From an uncultured Acidobacteriia bacterium (GTDB lineage: Bacteria > Acidobacteriota > Terriglobia > Bryobacterales > Bryobacteraceae), in contig CAIVVT010000147.1 of assembly GCA_903909435.1 (NCBI GenBank), positions 62,001-126,000 on the forward strand: a DNA stretch of 64,000 nt, in the 5' to 3' direction. The notes under the pieces are model-generated. The model was not told where the DNA came from, made no database searches, and was given only the letters and a program-made list of their open reading frames with translations. The translations under genes were made by a program, and so were the position numbers. Within the stretch, counting starts at the first letter, position 1, and every line of letters starts with the position of its first letter. Positions 63,480-64,000 of this stretch are shown in pieces.

Positions 63480-64000
63480 GTGCCTAGACTCCGCGCTGCG
63501 CTCGCTGCGCTTTTTCTCACCCTCGTCGCCAGTCCGCTACACTCCCAGGACGCCTCCCTCCCTCCGGCGGCCACGATCGGTGTGGCGATCCACAAAATGG
63601 AGTTGGATTCGGACGCTTGCTACAGGGTGCGTGATCTCTCCTTCGAGCGCCCCGAACTCCGGTTCTTCTTTGCCGACGGCTGGCTGATCTTTGCCCGCCC
63701 CGTCGCCGGTCACCGCATCGCCGCCGTGTATCGGGCCACCGAATCGACTGACGATGCCGAGATCATGCTGCGTCCCTCGAATCGCAGCGAACGTGCCAGC
63801 CTGGCCCACTCCGCCGGCACGCCCAACATCGACGAGCACTTCGGGATGGCGATGCTGCTGTTCACCGGTGGCGGTGAGGACCTGCTGAACGCCGTGCGGG
63901 AGAACGGCGGGAAGCCCAGCCCTGAACGCGGACTGCTGTTCGCGTCGGACCTTGGCGAAGTTGCCCGGCGTCTGGTCAGTGGCATGGAGGTGCGCATCGC
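63480..64000 (+). CDS. secreted hypothetical protein, N-terminal part
   Basis: The frame opens at GTG 63480 with a signal peptide (LAALFLTLVASPLHSQ) and stays open to the right edge (over 170 residues). It contains SFERPELRFFFADGWLIFA and FGMAMLLFTGGGEDLLNAV with a beta-rich pattern. It may be the N-terminal domain of a large exported peptidase of the M1-like type found in Acidobacteriota, but too little is visible to say. Confidence 0.6.
   Translation, partial: MPRLRAALAALFLTLVASPLHSQDASLPPAATIGVAIHKMELDSDACYRVRDLSFERPELRFFFADGWLIFARPVAGHRIAAVYRATESTDDAEIMLRPSNRSERASLAHSAGTPNIDEHFGMAMLLFTGGGEDLLNAVRENGGKPSPERGLLFASDLGEVARRLVSGMEVRI

Overview
The window is about 64 kb of high-GC chromosomal DNA that looks like an Acidobacteriota genome of the Solibacter/Bryobacter type. 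The pointers are a sortilin/BNR-like protein ending in the C-terminal domain I associate with Solibacter paralogous secreted proteins, a PEP-CTERM protein, an NHL-repeat protein, many large secreted carbohydrate-active and unknown proteins, bshA (bacillithiol), and frequent GTG/TTG starts. There is no rRNA, tRNA, CRISPR array, transposase or phage gene in view.

Layout. 0-9 kb: dTDP-rhamnose genes (rmlA and a cut rmlC-like gene), a cupin, an FG-GAP/VCBS protein, infC, HNH nuclease plus comF, ABC-F protein uup, pepD, and a PIG-L deacetylase. 9-21 kb: Cys-rich and hypothetical small proteins, a FecR protein, the BNR protein, a methyltransferase, bshA, a large GH9 glycosidase, a GlcD-type oxidase, a polysaccharide deacetylase and a metallo-hydrolase. 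21.2-28.1 kb: the highlight, a multiheme cytochrome locus encoding an OmcA/MtrC-type decaheme protein, an MtrA/DmsE-type decaheme protein, an MtrB/PioB-type outer-membrane barrel and a four-module tetraheme cytochrome c. This is the part list of a trans-outer-membrane electron conduit (24 haem motifs in total). A textbook intrinsic terminator lies between the first and second genes, and a second one ends the locus.

28-33.5 kb: ECF sigma factor/anti-sigma pair, OsmC, rimO, and a response regulator plus histidine kinase. 33.5-38 kb: a low-coding stretch with a 1.86-kb gap, a small Cys-motif protein, a frameshifted small gene, a secreted hypothetical and a PEP-CTERM protein. 38-47 kb: comM, NHL protein, GH5 glycosidase, Gfo/Idh/MocA oxidoreductase, a two-gene toxin-antitoxin-like cassette, a YcxB-like membrane protein and a POTRA-only protein. 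47-52 kb: lpdA, lipB and a 2-oxoacid dehydrogenase E2, a lipoate-centred cluster, followed by a hypothetical and a DinB-like gene. 52-64 kb: zincin-like protein, rsmI, methyltransferase, rlmN, M16 protease, TPM protein, nucleotidyltransferase-like protein, lemA, an aldehyde dehydrogenase and FAH-family pair that resembles the end of an oxidative pentose (Weimberg-type) pathway, recX, a YtxH-like protein and two envelope/secreted hypotheticals, the last cut by the right edge.

Taken together the window describes a free-living heterotroph with polysaccharide degradation and cell-surface genes, plus a candidate extracellular electron transfer module. All functions are read from sequence by eye; no database search was possible.
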